In this document: in pieces, positions 1-4,875 of the stretch
Layout of the letters: each line of letters starts with the position of its first letter
Position numbering within the stretch: position 1 is the first letter of the stretch
Assembly: GCA_964486825.1 (NCBI GenBank)
Contig: CAZAQS010000330.1
Coordinates: forward strand, 1-5,010
DNA: 5,010 nucleotides
Direction: 5' to 3'
From: CAZAQS01 sp964486825
GTDB taxonomy: Bacteria > Chloroflexota > Anaerolineae > Anaerolineales > UBA4823
The notes under the pieces: generated by a model
Told to the model about the DNA's origin: nothing
What the model saw: only the letters and a program-made list of their open reading frames with translations
Database searches by the model: none
Program-made: the position numbers and the translations under genes

Positions 1-716
1 TGGAAGTGATCTACCTGATCTTCAACGAAGGCTACTCGGCCACGGCCGGGGAAGATTGGGTGCGCCCGGCGCTGTGCGAAGACGCCTTGCGGCTGGGGCG
101 GATCCTGGCCGAGCTGGCGCCAGACGAGCCGGAAATCCACGGGCTGGTGGCCTTGATGGAGATCCAGTCCTCCCGCCTGAGGGTTCGCACCGGGCCAGGC
201 GGAGAACCGGTGCTGCTCCTGGACCAAAACCGGGCCCTTTGGGACCAGCTTCTAATCCGGCGTGGCCTGGCGGCCCTGGCTCGCGCCGAACAACTGGGCG
301 GGTCGCTGGGGCCGTATGCGCTGCAAGCCGCCATCGCCGCCTGCCATGCCCGGGCGCGCACGCCGGAGGAGACCGACTGGACCCGCATCGCCGCCTTATA
401 TGACGCCCTGGCGGAGCTGGCGCCTTCGCCCGTGGTCGAGCTGAACCGGGCGGTGGCGGTCGCCATGGCTTATGGCCCGGCGGCCGGGCTGGAGATCGTC
501 GACCGGCTGGCTGGGGAGCCGGCCTTGCAGAGCTACCATCTTCTGCCCAGCGTGCGGGGCGACCTGCTGGCCCGGCTGGGGCGCTTTCCCGAAGCCCAGG
601 CCGAGTTCGAACGAGCCGCCGGGCTGACGCCAAATGCCCGCGAGCGGGCTCTCCTGGTCGAGCGCGCTCTGCGCGTTAATCCGCCTCCAAATTTTCCCCC
701 AGCAGCTCCCGCTTGA
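1..716 (+). CDS. ECF RNA polymerase sigma factor, C-terminal TPR-like part (5' end outside window)
   Basis: This is the C-terminal portion of an ECF sigma factor of the type that carries a long alpha-helical, TPR-like extension (the COG4941 / ECF42-like group). The open frame runs in from the left edge; the GTG at 6 is an internal codon, because the preceding Glu-Val-Ile-Tyr-Leu-Ile-Phe-Asn-Glu-Gly-Tyr stretch is the family's conserved entry to the C-terminal domain. Other family signatures are LCEDALRLGR, LAPDEPEIHGLVALM, the Asp-Gln-Asn-Arg-x-Leu-Trp-Asp segment, GPYALQAAIAACHA, the TDWTRIAALYDAL segment, and SPVVELNRAVAVAMAYGP near the end. The DNA-binding regions 2 and 4 are not in the window, so promoter specificity cannot be judged. 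In this family the extension is thought to control sigma activity in place of a separate anti-sigma factor. The last residues are Pro/Ala-rich and not conserved. The stop is TGA at 714-716. Family assignment is firm; the regulatory role is inferred. Confidence 0.9.
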   Translation, partial: EVIYLIFNEGYSATAGEDWVRPALCEDALRLGRILAELAPDEPEIHGLVALMEIQSSRLRVRTGPGGEPVLLLDQNRALWDQLLIRRGLAALARAEQLGGSLGPYALQAAIAACHARARTPEETDWTRIAALYDALAELAPSPVVELNRAVAVAMAYGPAAGLEIVDRLAGEPALQSYHLLPSVRGDLLARLGRFPEAQAEFERAAGLTPNARERALLVERALRVNPPPNFPPAAPA

Positions 717-720
717 GCAC

Positions 721-767
721 GAAGAGTTTTTGCCACGAATAGCCGGTCAGAACCGGCTTAACGAATG
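721..767. repeat. 47-bp direct repeat, copy 1, with 7-bp hairpin
   Basis: This copy matches 808-854 at 45 of 47 positions, with the first 38 bases identical; the two copies are offset by 87 bp. Inside it, 741-758 forms a perfect inverted repeat: AGCCGGT, loop CAGA, ACCGGCT. It starts four bases after the sigma-factor stop codon, so the hairpin could cap that mRNA's 3' end. No T-run follows the stem, so it is not a standard intrinsic terminator. Heptamers CACGAAT (734-740) and AACGAAT (760-766) flank the hairpin. Confidence 0.9.
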
Positions 768-784
768 GCCGGTCAGAACCAGCT
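768..784. repeat. Degenerate third copy of the hairpin unit
   Basis: The segment GGCCGGTCAGAACCAGCT, starting at 767, repeats the hairpin core of the flanking copies, with one change (CCGG to CCAG) that puts a mismatch in the stem. It is followed by GCCGAAT (787-793) and CACCAAT (797-803), decayed versions of the CACGAAT heptamer. It looks like an older, diverging unit between the two near-identical copies. Confidence 0.7.
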
Positions 785-807
785 TAGCCGAATGGGCACC
801 AATGGCG

Positions 808-854
808 GAAGAGTTTTTGCCACGAATAGCCGGTCAGAACCGGCTACACGAATG
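808..854. repeat. 47-bp direct repeat, copy 2, with 8-bp hairpin
   Basis: Second copy of the 721-767 repeat, differing at only two positions. The hairpin is one base pair longer here (827-834 pairs with 839-846; loop CAGA). CACGAAT heptamers lie at 821-827 and 847-853, and another just outside at 857-863. CACGAAT-rich intergenic repeats are, from general familiarity, common in Chloroflexota and some other phyla; a search of the host genome would confirm that this is a dispersed family. Confidence 0.9.
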
Positions 855-968
855 ATCACGAATAGAAAGCAAATGGTCGACGCAGACAAAGTAACCGAAC
901 GCCTGACCATCGACCTGCTGCATACGCCCGGGGAACAGGCAAGGTCACGGGGAAAACAGGACACGATC

Positions 969-997
969 TTGACACTGCATCTTGTACCCCTTACACT
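969..997 (+). promoter_or_regulatory. Sigma70-type promoter of the tlpA-like gene, probably giving a leaderless mRNA
   Basis: A perfect -35 box TTGACA (969-974) is followed, after a 17-bp spacer, by TACACT (992-997), which matches TATAAT at four of six positions including the key first T, second A and last T. A start point 7 bases beyond the -10 box is position 1004, the A of the next gene's ATG. No Shine-Dalgarno-like sequence precedes that ATG, which agrees with leaderless translation. It probably drives the downstream series of genes. Confidence 0.65.
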
Positions 998-1003
998 TAT
1001 CTT

Positions 1004-1561
1004 ATGAAATTGAGTGCCTGGCGATGGAGCATATTCTCTATATTGGTTTTGATTAGCGGAGCAGCCTGGATCTGGGTGAGCGCGGCCGCACCCGGTGACA
1101 CGACGGCCGGGAAAATTCCGGCGCCCCGCCAGGGTTTCCTGGCCCCGGATTTCAGCCTGCTGGATCTGCAGGGTGATAGGATCACCTTATCCGAGCTGCG
1201 CGGCCGGCCGGTCCTCATCAACATGTGGGCTACCTGGTGCCCCCCGTGTAAGGCCGAGATGCCCGATATGCAGGCTGCCTACGAGAGCTACCGGGAGCAG
1301 GGCTTCCTGATCCTGGCGATCAACGCCACTTTCCAGGACAGCGCGGCTGCCGCCGCCTCCTTCGTCGAAGAATACGGTCTCACCTTTCCGATCTTGATGG
1401 ATACCACTGGTGATGTATCCCGCCAGTACCAGATGCGAGCACTACCGACCTCCTTCTTCGTCGGCCGGGATGGCGTCATCCAGGAAGTGGTGGTGGGTGG
1501 GCCAATGTCCCCGGCCCTCTTACAGGTGAGGGTGGAGCAATTACTGGAAGAGGCGCCCTGA
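1004..1561 (+). CDS. TlpA/ResA-like thiol-disulfide oxidoreductase, membrane-anchored
   Basis: This is a thioredoxin-fold protein of 185 residues that acts outside the cytoplasmic membrane, where such proteins usually reduce (or isomerise) disulfides in exported proteins or apocytochromes c. Residues 1-29 form an uncleaved anchor or signal peptide (basic start, hydrophobic 9-28). There is no Cys near the end of the hydrophobic stretch, so it is not a lipoprotein. The redoxin domain follows: APDFSLLDLQG (47-57), LSELRGRPVLINMWATWC with active site Trp78-Cys79-Pro80-Pro81-Cys82, and the cis-proline loop Leu-Pro148-Thr-Ser-Phe-Phe. The order and length match the TlpA/ResA/AhpC-TSA group. The ATG at 1004 was chosen because the anchor begins there and the promoter points to it. 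Its TGA overlaps the ATG of the next gene by one base, so translation is probably coupled. The actual substrate is unknown; no CcdA/DsbD electron donor gene is in the window. Confidence 0.9.
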   Translation: MKLSAWRWSIFSILVLISGAAWIWVSAAAPGDTTAGKIPAPRQGFLAPDFSLLDLQGDRITLSELRGRPVLINMWATWCPPCKAEMPDMQAAYESYREQGFLILAINATFQDSAAAAASFVEEYGLTFPILMDTTGDVSRQYQMRALPTSFFVGRDGVIQEVVVGGPMSPALLQVRVEQLLEEAP

Positions 1562-2340
1562 TGCTGCCCATACTGCAAATCGGACCTTTAGCGTTGCAAA
1601 CTCCTGGCCTGATCCTGCTGCTCGGGGTCTGGACAGGTCTTTGGCTTTCTGAGCGCCATGCACATCGCCATAACCTGGAGGCTTCCAATTTATATAACCT
1701 GGTACTGGTGGGGATCCTGTTCGGCGTGATCGGCGGTCGCCTGTTTTTCATCATCAGGTACCCGGAGGCCTTCATCGCCAACCCCGCCAGCATGCTCTCC
1801 ATCAACCTGAGCCTGTTCGACCTGCCGGGCGCCGTGCTCAGCGGCCTGTTGGCGGCCCTGGTCTATGGTGGGCGCAAGAAGCTACCTTTCTGGCAGACCC
1901 TGGACGCGCTGACCCCGGGGTTGGCAGTCTTTGCCATCGCAGTGGCCCTGGCAAACCTGGCCTCCGGCAACGGATTTGGCGCGCCAACCCAGGCGCCCTG
2001 GGCCATCGAGCTGTGGGGCGCTCACCGCCACCCCTCCCAGGTCTACGAAAGCCTGGCGGCCGGGTCGATCCTGGGCTACCTGCTGATCGTCCAGCGCTCA
2101 AAGCGGGCCAGGACCCCGGGCTACGATTTCCTGGTCTTTATCGCCCTCAGCGCCGGCTCGCGCCTGTTCCTGGATGCGTTCCGAGGGGACAGCCAGCTCC
2201 TGGCAAACGGATTTCGGGCCTCGCAGGTGATCGCCTGGCTGGTCCTGGCAGCCAGCCTATGGCTGATCCCCCGCCGCGCCCGGGCCGCATCTGCTCCTGC
2301 TAAGGATAAGTTGCAGGCCGATCTGCCAGAAGCAGGCTGA
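1561..2340 (+). CDS. Prolipoprotein diacylglyceryl transferase (Lgt)-like membrane protein with altered active site
   Basis: This polytopic membrane protein of 259 residues has about seven hydrophobic segments and belongs to the Lgt family, whose members transfer diacylglycerol from phosphatidylglycerol to the lipobox Cys of prolipoproteins. Family landmarks are IGPLALQ (7-13), GGRLFFII (58-65), ANLASGNGFG (131-140), the hallmark His-Pro-Ser-Gln-x-Tyr-Glu (157-163) and SRLFLDAFR (200-208). Aligning by eye to E. coli Lgt as I remember it, Asn146, Gly154 and Arg239 are kept (Asn132, Gly140, Arg201) and Glu243 becomes Asp205. However Tyr26 is Pro15, His103 is Pro89 (the His-Gly-Gly motif is absent), Arg143 is Ala129 and Glu151 is Asn137. 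These changes make ordinary Lgt activity doubtful; it may be a paralogue with another lipid or binding role. The start overlaps the TlpA-like stop as TGATG, so the two proteins are probably made together. The C-terminal tail after 238 is charged and presumably cytoplasmic. Family assignment is good; function is uncertain, so no gene symbol is given. Confidence 0.8.
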   Translation: MLPILQIGPLALQTPGLILLLGVWTGLWLSERHAHRHNLEASNLYNLVLVGILFGVIGGRLFFIIRYPEAFIANPASMLSINLSLFDLPGAVLSGLLAALVYGGRKKLPFWQTLDALTPGLAVFAIAVALANLASGNGFGAPTQAPWAIELWGAHRHPSQVYESLAAGSILGYLLIVQRSKRARTPGYDFLVFIALSAGSRLFLDAFRGDSQLLANGFRASQVIAWLVLAASLWLIPRRARAASAPAKDKLQADLPEAG

Positions 2341-2390
2341 ACTTACCCCCAGCAAGACTTTCTCGCCCGGTCAATGACAGGAGATAGCGC

Positions 2391-3116
2391 ATGAGCCTGG
2401 AAGGGAAAAACATCCTCATCACCGGTGCGGCCCGGCGCATTGGGCGAGCGCTGGCGCTGGCAGTTGCGGGCGCAGGCGGAAGGGTGATCCTGCATTACGG
2501 CAGCTCGGCGCTCGAAGCCGAGAGCACGCGGGCAGATATCCAGGCGGCGGGAGGCGCGGCCCACCTACTTCAGGCTGACTTCGGCGAGCCGGCCCGCCTT
2601 CCCGGTCTTATCGAGCAGGCGCTATCGTTCGGGCCGCTCTACGCCCTGGTCAACAACGCTTCCATCTTCGAGCCACTTTCATTGAAAGAAACCTCGCTAG
2701 AGGACTGGGAGCGGCATATGGCCATCAACCTGACCGCGCCATTCCTGTTGAGCCAGGCGTTTGCCGCCTCTCACCCCAAGGGCGAGGGGGGGCGGATCGT
2801 GAACCTGCTGGACTGGCGCGCCTTACGTCCCGGCGCCGACCATTTCCCCTACACCATCAGCAAGGCCGGCCTGGCGGCCCTGACCCGCTCGCTGGCAGTC
2901 GCCCTGGCCCCCGACATCACCGTCAACGGGCTGGCCTTAGGGGCCATCCTGCCTCCCAGCACGGGCGCAGATACCAGCCGGATCATCGATGCGGTGCCCG
3001 CCGGGCGCTGGGCGAAGCTCGAAGAGGTGACCCAGGCGCTGCTCTTCCTGTTGAGCGGGCCGGCCTACATGACCGGCGAGATCATCCATATCGACGGGGG
3101 CCGTCACCTGGTTTGA
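2391..3116 (+). CDS. Short-chain dehydrogenase/reductase, pteridine reductase (PTR1/FolM)-like
   Basis: This is a classical-length SDR (241 residues), NADPH-dependent and cytoplasmic. It has the nucleotide-binding TGAARRIG motif (11-18), with Arg where many SDRs have Gly or Ser. It also has His35-Tyr36-Gly-Ser-Ser, the NADPH-type loop seen in PTR1, then NNAS (88-91), Asn113 in the MAINLTAPF helix, Tyr154-x-x-x-Lys158 and the C-terminal HIDGGRHLV. The usual catalytic Ser is replaced by Asp141, exactly 13 residues before the Tyr, which is the Asp181-Tyr194-Lys198 arrangement of Leishmania pteridine reductase. Together with the adjacent folB and folK this makes reduction of a dihydropterin (dihydromonapterin, dihydrobiopterin or dihydrofolate) the best guess. 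Start ATG 2391 has AGGAG at 2379-2383, seven bases upstream. It follows the Lgt-like gene by 50 bp and precedes folB by 36 bp. A general 3-oxoacyl-ACP reductase is the main alternative, but the Asp in the triad argues against it. Confidence 0.82.
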   Translation: MSLEGKNILITGAARRIGRALALAVAGAGGRVILHYGSSALEAESTRADIQAAGGAAHLLQADFGEPARLPGLIEQALSFGPLYALVNNASIFEPLSLKETSLEDWERHMAINLTAPFLLSQAFAASHPKGEGGRIVNLLDWRALRPGADHFPYTISKAGLAALTRSLAVALAPDITVNGLALGAILPPSTGADTSRIIDAVPAGRWAKLEEVTQALLFLLSGPAYMTGEIIHIDGGRHLV

Positions 3117-3140
3117 TTTCAGGAGAAAACTTAATACATC

Positions 3141-3149
3141 GGAGGAGAG
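3141..3149 (+). promoter_or_regulatory. Strong Shine-Dalgarno of folB, fixing its GTG start
   Basis: GGAGGAGAG lies seven bases (counted from GGAGG) before the GTG at 3153. No in-frame ATG exists in the right place, and the conserved FolB N-terminus begins directly at this GTG, so the site decides the start codon. Confidence 0.8.
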
Positions 3150-3152
3150 ATT

Positions 3153-3509
3153 GTGGACCAAATTATCATCAAGGACCTGGTAGCGCGGGGCATCATCGGG
3201 GTAAATGATTCAGAACGGGAAAAACCCCAAGAAATCCTGATCAATATCATCTTGTTCGCCGACCTGCACAAGGCCGGGGAGAGCGACAGCATCAACGACA
3301 CCGTCAGCTACCGCACGATCGCCAAGAAGGCCATGGCGCACGCCGAGGCGGCCCAACGCTTCACGGTCGAGGCGCTGGCAGCCGATATCGCCCGGCTGTG
3401 CCTGGAGGAGCCACCTGTAATCAAGGTGCGCGTGCGGGTCGAAAAACCGGGGGCGGTACGTTTCGCAAGATCCGTGGGGGTGGAAATTGAACGGTCCCGT
3501 GAAGGATGA
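3153..3509 (+). CDS. folB: Dihydroneopterin aldolase
   Basis: FolB cleaves 7,8-dihydroneopterin to 6-hydroxymethyl-7,8-dihydropterin and glycolaldehyde in folate biosynthesis; it is a cytoplasmic octamer in known cases. The 118 residues are the usual family length. Family features seen: the N-terminal Ile-Ile-Ile-Lys-Asp-Leu strand, GIIGVNDSERE with the pterin-pocket Glu region (21-23), QEILINI, Asp49-Thr-Val-Ser-Tyr53 (the active-site Tyr), FTVEALAADIA with the pterin-binding Glu73, and VRVEKPGAVRFARSVGVEIER with catalytic Lys98. All expected key residues are present, so it should be active. It starts at GTG with a strong ribosome site. Its 3' end overlaps the probable start of folK by 23 bases, so the two are surely co-transcribed and probably translationally coupled. 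Confidence 0.95.
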   Translation: MDQIIIKDLVARGIIGVNDSEREKPQEILINIILFADLHKAGESDSINDTVSYRTIAKKAMAHAEAAQRFTVEALAADIARLCLEEPPVIKVRVRVEKPGAVRFARSVGVEIERSREG

Positions 3510-4044
3510 GCGTGAGAAAGCCGGCCTGAGGGCGGGCAGAGGCCTGGGAAGGCCGTCTGAACGGGCCTATCGAAAGGCGTATATCGGCCTGGGCTCCAAT
3601 ATCGACCCGGCCAACAACCTCTCCCGGGCGCTCGAGATGCTTGCCAGGCACGTGATCATCGATGAGATCGCGCATACCTGGGAGACGCCGGCAGTGGGAT
3701 CGCGAGGCCCCAATTTCCTGAACACGGCCGCGGCGGTGCGAACACAACTCCCGCCCAGCCTGCTGAAAAGCCTGGTCTTGCGGCGCATCGAGCGCGAGCT
3801 GGGGCGTGTGCGCACTACCAACAAAAACGCCCCCCGTACCATCGACCTGGATATCCTGGTCTACGAGGGGCAGGTGCTCGACCCAAAGGTCTGGAGCTAC
3901 GCTTTTTTGGCGGTTCCGCTGGCCGAGCTGCTGCCGGAGCTGCGCAACCAGGAGACCGGCGAAACGCTCGAACAGGCCGCTGAACGCCTGGCGGGTGTGA
4001 CGCCTCTGAAATCCCGGCCGGATATCCCAGCCGGCAGGGTCTAA
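3487..4044 (+). CDS. folK: 2-amino-4-hydroxy-6-hydroxymethyldihydropteridine pyrophosphokinase (HPPK)
   Basis: FolK transfers pyrophosphate from ATP to 6-hydroxymethyl-dihydropterin, giving the substrate of dihydropteroate synthase. The domain begins at AYIGLGSNIDPANNL (31-45), and continues with the TWETPAVGSRGPNFLNTAAAV region (64-84), Arg-Arg-Ile-Glu-x-Glu-Leu-Gly-Arg107, and PRTIDLDIL (116-124) with Mg-binding Asp120 and Asp122 and catalytic-loop Arg117. It ends with LAVPLAELLPEL (141-152). Two things are odd. About 29 residues precede the domain, longer than usual and Arg/Lys/Glu-rich. The loop between DLDIL and VPLAEL is about eight residues shorter than in typical HPPKs, with no His-Pro-Arg, and Tyr138 where an ATP-contacting Arg normally sits. 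The start is uncertain: TTG 3487 has a G-rich stretch (3476-3483) at a workable distance, while GTG 3499 is the in-frame alternative with no ribosome site. No in-frame ATG precedes the domain. FolK identity is secure. Confidence 0.92.
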   Translation: MNGPVKDEREKAGLRAGRGLGRPSERAYRKAYIGLGSNIDPANNLSRALEMLARHVIIDEIAHTWETPAVGSRGPNFLNTAAAVRTQLPPSLLKSLVLRRIERELGRVRTTNKNAPRTIDLDILVYEGQVLDPKVWSYAFLAVPLAELLPELRNQETGETLEQAAERLAGVTPLKSRPDIPAGRV

Positions 4045-4128
4045 AGGACAGCGGCCCGCCAGCGTGGCGCTGCTGAAGGCCCAGGATACGCCCGGGGTTC
4101 GAATGAATCGTCCAGCCTGGACAAAGCC
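4045..4128. other. Convergent folK/folE intergenic gap with weak hairpins
   Basis: The 84 bp between the two convergent stop codons contain a small inverted repeat near 4057-4069 (CGCCA, loop GCG, TGGCG) and another at 4110-4122 (GTCCA, loop GCC, TGGAC). Neither is followed by a T-run on either strand, so they are only weak candidates for bidirectional transcript ends. I see no gene here. Confidence 0.3.
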
Positions 4129-4767
4129 TTAGAACTGGAGCGGTTCTGAGCCGCGCGAGATATTGTCAAGGAACTCCTGGCGGGTGGCCAGGCTGCTGCG
4201 GAACGCGCCTTGCATGGCGGAGGTGGTCATGCGGGCGCCGTGTTTTTTAACACCGCGCATCATGGAGCACAGGTGCAGGGCCTCCACCACGACGGCTACC
4301 CCATGCGGCTCGAGCAACCCGTTGATAAAGTCGGCGATCTGGCGGGTGAGCCGCTCCTGGACCTGCAACCGGCGGGTGTACATATCCACGATGCGGGGGA
4401 TTTTGGACAGCCCGATCACGCGCCCCTTGGGGAGATAGGCCACGTGGGCGCGCCCCATGAAGGGCAGCAGGTGGTGCTCGCACAGGCTGTAGAACTCGAT
4501 ATCGCGAACGACGACCATCTCATCGTAGGTGACTTCGAAACAGGCGTCGTTGATCATGGCGATCGGGTCCACCCGGTAGCCGGCCAGCAGCTCCTCGTAC
4601 ATGCGCGCCACCCGGTCGGGCGTACGCTTGAGGCCCTCGCGGTTGGGGTTCTCCCCAAAGGCCTCCAGCATCTGCTGCACGGCGTCTCGAACGCCATCCT
4701 GGTCGATATCCGGTTTTTTCGTGAACCGCTCGGCCAGCTCATCTAAGGTCAGTTTCTGCGTTTTCAT
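4129..4767 (-). CDS. folE: GTP cyclohydrolase I (type IA)
   Basis: FolE converts GTP to 7,8-dihydroneopterin triphosphate and formate, the first step of tetrahydrofolate (and biopterin/queuosine-type) pathways; it is a cytoplasmic zinc enzyme, decameric in known cases. The protein has 212 residues, close to the E. coli length. After a variable N-terminus (1-25) come NREGLKRTPDRVARMYEELL (42-61), then FYSLCEHHLLPFMGRAHVAYLP with zinc ligand Cys96 and active-site His98/His99, then GLSKIPRIVDMYTRRLQVQERLT (119-141), and HLCSMMRGV with His165 and the second zinc Cys167. All three zinc ligands of the Zn-dependent type are present. The start at 4767 is the first ATG; upstream an AGGA motif lies about 14 bases away, too far to be a good ribosome site. 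The gene is convergent with folK and separated from the upstream hibernation-factor gene by a terminator, so it probably has its own promoter. Confidence 0.97.
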   Translation of the reverse strand: MKTQKLTLDELAERFTKKPDIDQDGVRDAVQQMLEAFGENPNREGLKRTPDRVARMYEELLAGYRVDPIAMINDACFEVTYDEMVVVRDIEFYSLCEHHLLPFMGRAHVAYLPKGRVIGLSKIPRIVDMYTRRLQVQERLTRQIADFINGLLEPHGVAVVVEALHLCSMMRGVKKHGARMTTSAMQGAFRSSLATRQEFLDNISRGSEPLQF

Positions 4768-4798
4768 CTAATTTCTGATATTCCTACTTTCCTAATCA

Positions 4799-4804
4799 AT
4801 TATC
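4799..4804 (-). promoter_or_regulatory. Possible -10 box of folE
   Basis: On the minus strand GATAAT is read just downstream of the terminator at 4818-4850 and about 30 bp before the folE ATG, in a locally AT-rich stretch. I find no convincing -35 box at 16-18 bp (only a T-rich sequence from the terminator tail), so the call rests on the -10 match and on the need for a promoter here. Confidence 0.35.
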
Positions 4805-4817
4805 CAAACGGACAGGC

Positions 4818-4850
4818 AAACAAAAAGTGGCGAAGGGTAACCCTCGCCAC
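4818..4850 (-). terminator. Intrinsic terminator of the hpf-like gene
   Basis: Read on the minus strand, GTGGCG and CGCCAC (4850-4845 with 4832-4827) pair, extended inward by AGGG/CCCT across a single bulged base to a three-base loop. This roughly 10-bp GC-rich stem is followed directly by TTTTTGTTT. It lies 26 bases past the hpf stop codon. There is no T-run on the plus-strand side, so it acts leftward only and isolates folE from upstream read-through. Confidence 0.85.
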
Positions 4851-4875
4851 TCAGGGAGCGTAACCCAATTCTCAA

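Noticed and set aside
22..633. Long minus-strand open frame opposite the sigma-factor gene
   Set aside because: Its composition is Pro/Arg/Ala/Gly-rich, as expected for a shadow of a GC-rich coding frame, and the plus strand has clear family conservation.
741..758. Intrinsic terminator for the sigma-factor gene
   Set aside because: The stem is perfect but only 7 bp, and no T-run follows on either strand; the T-run at 727-731 lies on the wrong side for plus-strand termination.
721..863. CRISPR array
   Set aside because: There are only two near-identical copies and a degenerate third, the intervening sequence is itself repeat-derived, and there are no cas genes; spacer size and uniqueness do not fit.
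873..1007. Short plus-strand ORF (ATG at 873, about 44 residues) ending as ATGA over the start of the TlpA-like gene
   Set aside because: It has no ribosome-binding site, no recognisable family, and it contains the consensus promoter at 969-997. The longer frame from 765 runs through the repeat. The ATGA overlap is probably chance.
3506..3529. ATG overlapping the folB stop as ATGA, as a folK start
   Set aside because: It is in a different frame from the HPPK domain and meets a TGA after seven codons.
4210..4746. 178-residue plus-strand frame antisense to folE
   Set aside because: It is His/Val/Gly-rich shadow sequence with no recognisable domain; the minus strand encodes a complete GTP cyclohydrolase I with all zinc ligands.
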